Source: Stenotrophomonas sp. (GTDB lineage Bacteria; Pseudomonadota; Gammaproteobacteria; Xanthomonadales; Xanthomonadaceae). From it: a DNA stretch of 5,592 nt. The first letter of the stretch is position 1. Every line of letters begins with the position of its first letter. Location: assembly GCA_003525885.1 (NCBI GenBank), contig DQIG01000193.1, forward strand, positions 1 through 5,592, written 5' to 3'. The translations under genes and the position numbers were made by a program. Below are positions 4,633 to 5,592 of the stretch, piece by piece. The notes beneath the pieces are model-generated. The model ran no database searches and was not told the origin of the DNA. It was given only the letters and a program-made list of their open reading frames with translations.

Positions 4633-5118
4633 TCAGACCGACTCGAAGCGGTTCGCGGCCACGTTCTTGCGCACGTGCTGCGGGTCGAAAATACGCCCGT
4701 TCATCGCGATGTACACGCCGGTCGGCAGCGACTGCACCGCACCGATCGCACAGCCGATGTTGAACTCGGCATCCGAGCCGCGGAAGCGTGCCGGGCTCAG
4801 CGCGCCGGTCATCACGATGGTCTTGTCCGGGATCGTCGCCAGCACCTTGCCGGTCTGCACCATCGAGTCGGTGCCGTGGGTCACCAGCACGTGCCGGGTT
4901 GGCTGCGCGGCGATGGTGGCGCGGATCAACTCGCGGTCCTCATCGTTGATGTGCAGCGAATCCTTGCGCAGGATCGGAATCACGTTGAAGCGGAACGTCA
5001 CCCCCAGCTCGCGCAGGATCATGCCGATCTGCGGATCGCCGATCTGGTAGTCCGACTTGTCGTCGAAGTAGATCTTGTCGATCGTGCCACCGGTGGTGAC
5101 GACCAGGAGCTCTTCCAT
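4633..5118 (-). CDS. Single-domain (half-length) asparaginase-like protein
   Basis: A 161-residue cytoplasmic protein equal to the N-terminal, catalytic domain of L-asparaginase/glutaminase enzymes, which are normally about 330 residues with a second C-terminal domain. The residues of the active site are all present: Thr12 in TTGGTI, Tyr24, Ser54 in KDSLHI, Thr83-Asp84 in THGTDSM, and Lys151 in VRKN. Other family landmarks are VMTGALSP (102-109) and YIAMNGRIFD (136-145). The protein stops just after the point where the linker to the missing domain would begin. No remnant of that domain follows, because the next bases hold a hairpin repeat and the protease terminator. ATGs at 5118, 5121 and 5127 are all possible; none has a good ribosome binding site, and 5118 gives the usual MEELLVVTTGGTI start. 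An extension to 5244 would overlap the promoter and is rejected. Whether it hydrolyses asparagine is unknown. Confidence 0.88.
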   Translation of the reverse strand: MEELLVVTTGGTIDKIYFDDKSDYQIGDPQIGMILRELGVTFRFNVIPILRKDSLHINDEDRELIRATIAAQPTRHVLVTHGTDSMVQTGKVLATIPDKTIVMTGALSPARFRGSDAEFNIGCAIGAVQSLPTGVYIAMNGRIFDPQHVRKNVAANRFESV

Positions 5119-5172
5119 CATGTGCATGCGCGAAACCAGGACAGGTACTGCGGCGCGGGGCCAGGAATGCAG

Positions 5173-5201
5173 ATGATACGGCCCTGCGGGCGCAGCGTCA
5201 G
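5173..5201 (-). promoter_or_regulatory. Putative promoter of the asparaginase-domain gene
   Basis: On the minus strand CTGACG (5201-5196, 4 of 6 to the -35 consensus) and TATCAT (5178-5173, 5 of 6 to the -10 consensus) are separated by exactly 17 bases. Transcription would start near 5166, giving a leader of roughly 40-50 bases before the ATG cluster at 5118-5127. The -35 overlaps the stop codon of the DUF2069 gene. It is the best sigma-70-like pair I found in this window, but it is a prediction only. Confidence 0.45.
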
Positions 5202-5533
5202 CGTCGCTTGCCGAAGCGGGCGCGCAGGCCGGGCAGGCTGGCACTGAAGATCACCAGGAGTGCCAGCGCGATCTCGATCAGCGCCAGCCAGCGCGTTTCC
5301 GGGTGGCTCCAGGCGCTCATCACGCCGTGGCTGAACCAGCCCAGCGCCAGCACCGAGGCCCAGAATCCGGCCTTGCGCCAGCCCAGGCGCACGGCGATGG
5401 CCAGCGCCAGCGGTGGTGCGGTGAACACCAGCTGGGTTGCCAGCCAATGCTTGTCATTGATGAACCAACCCGCGAACAGGGCGGCCAGCCCCATCAGGGC
5501 CAGCAGCAGGACCGTGCGCGGGGCGCGGTTCAT
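5198..5533 (-). CDS. DUF2069 family inner-membrane protein
   Basis: A 111-residue hydrophobic protein with four predicted membrane helices at about residues 7-25, 31-49, 55-73 and 82-100, and a basic C-terminal tail (LRARFGKRR) expected to be cytoplasmic. The segment GWFSHGVMSAWSHPETRWLALIE (65-87) between helices 3 and 4 carries the FSHG...RW.A..E pattern that I associate with DUF2069, a short proteobacterial membrane family of unknown function. The length is normal for that family. Its ATG overlaps the stop of the upstream partial gene in an ATGA arrangement, so the two are translationally coupled in one operon. As I recall, DUF2069 genes commonly sit beside wrbA in gammaproteobacteria, which fits the upstream fragment. 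No catalytic function is evident. Confidence 0.82.
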   Translation of the reverse strand: MNRAPRTVLLLALMGLAALFAGWFINDKHWLATQLVFTAPPLALAIAVRLGWRKAGFWASVLALGWFSHGVMSAWSHPETRWLALIEIALALLVIFSASLPGLRARFGKRR

Positions 5534-5592
5534 CGGGCCAACCGCTGCGCGATGTCGGCCACCCGGCGCCCCAGCGCGCGCGCCAGCACCGC
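5530..5592 (-). CDS. wrbA: C-terminal end of a probable WrbA-type NAD(P)H:quinone oxidoreductase (partial)
   Basis: Only the last 20 codons are inside the window. They are read on the minus strand from the right edge and encode AVLARALGRRVADIAQRLAR, ending in a TGA that shares four bases with the DUF2069 start. An amphipathic helix of the form LARALG.R.A.IA..L is what I expect at the C-terminus of WrbA, a flavodoxin-like tetrameric quinone reductase, and the coupled DUF2069 neighbour supports it. The identification rests on a short helix and on context; the flavin-binding motifs lie outside the window. Another protein ending in a similar helix is possible. Confidence 0.5.
   Translation of the reverse strand, partial: AVLARALGRRVADIAQRLAR

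Noticed and set aside
5119..5244. N-terminal extension of the asparaginase-domain protein up to 5244
   Set aside because: The added Ala/Pro-rich stretch overlaps the end of the DUF2069 gene and the predicted promoter, and asparaginases begin close to the TTGGTI motif.
4585..5247. Plus-strand open frames opposite the asparaginase-domain gene
   Set aside because: They are shadows of the minus-strand gene, whose active-site motifs are unmistakable.
1..5592. CRISPR array, tRNA/rRNA gene, insertion sequence or phage element
   Set aside because: No spaced identical repeats, no cloverleaf-like sequence, no transposase or integrase motif and no terminal inverted repeats with target duplications were seen on either strand.

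Overview
The window is GC-rich chromosomal DNA whose gene content and intergenic repeats point to Stenotrophomonas, most likely the S. maltophilia group of the Xanthomonadaceae. The main evidence is a set of short GTAG-headed hairpin repeats of the SMAG type, a secreted S8 protease closely resembling the StmPr proteases of S. maltophilia, and the strong G/C preference at third codon positions. The species call is from memory of these families, not from a search.

Left part (1-2440): a paired SMAG-like repeat and a second, different hairpin repeat lie just beyond the 3' end of a minus-strand gene for a small unknown membrane protein (116-535). A 122-base divergent spacer rich in inverted repeats separates it from the plus-strand genes sufT (658-1209, iron-sulfur cluster maturation) and ilvE (1269-2363, branched-chain aminotransferase). 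A hairpin repeat lies between sufT and ilvE. A GTAG hairpin and then a strong intrinsic terminator follow ilvE.

Middle (2440-4563): a 334-base non-coding leader region holds an AT-rich direct-repeat block and a leader hairpin. It is followed by a complete secreted subtilisin-type protease gene (2774-4513) encoding signal peptide, I9-type propeptide, catalytic domain and C-terminal PPC domain. The gene ends in a textbook intrinsic terminator with a TTCG loop.

Right part (4564-5592): a minus-strand group convergent with the protease. In transcription order it is the last 20 codons of a probable WrbA quinone oxidoreductase, a four-helix DUF2069 membrane protein joined to it by an ATGA overlap, and a half-length asparaginase-domain protein (4633-5118) with a plausible promoter of its own inside the end of the DUF2069 gene.

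This looks like ordinary core or near-core chromosome with one secreted virulence-type enzyme. I see no mobile element, CRISPR array, RNA gene or defence-like system. The points most worth a second look are the single-domain asparaginase, the palindromes around the sufT promoter, the repeat block upstream of the protease, and the hairpin repeats placed at or near the 3' ends of most genes.
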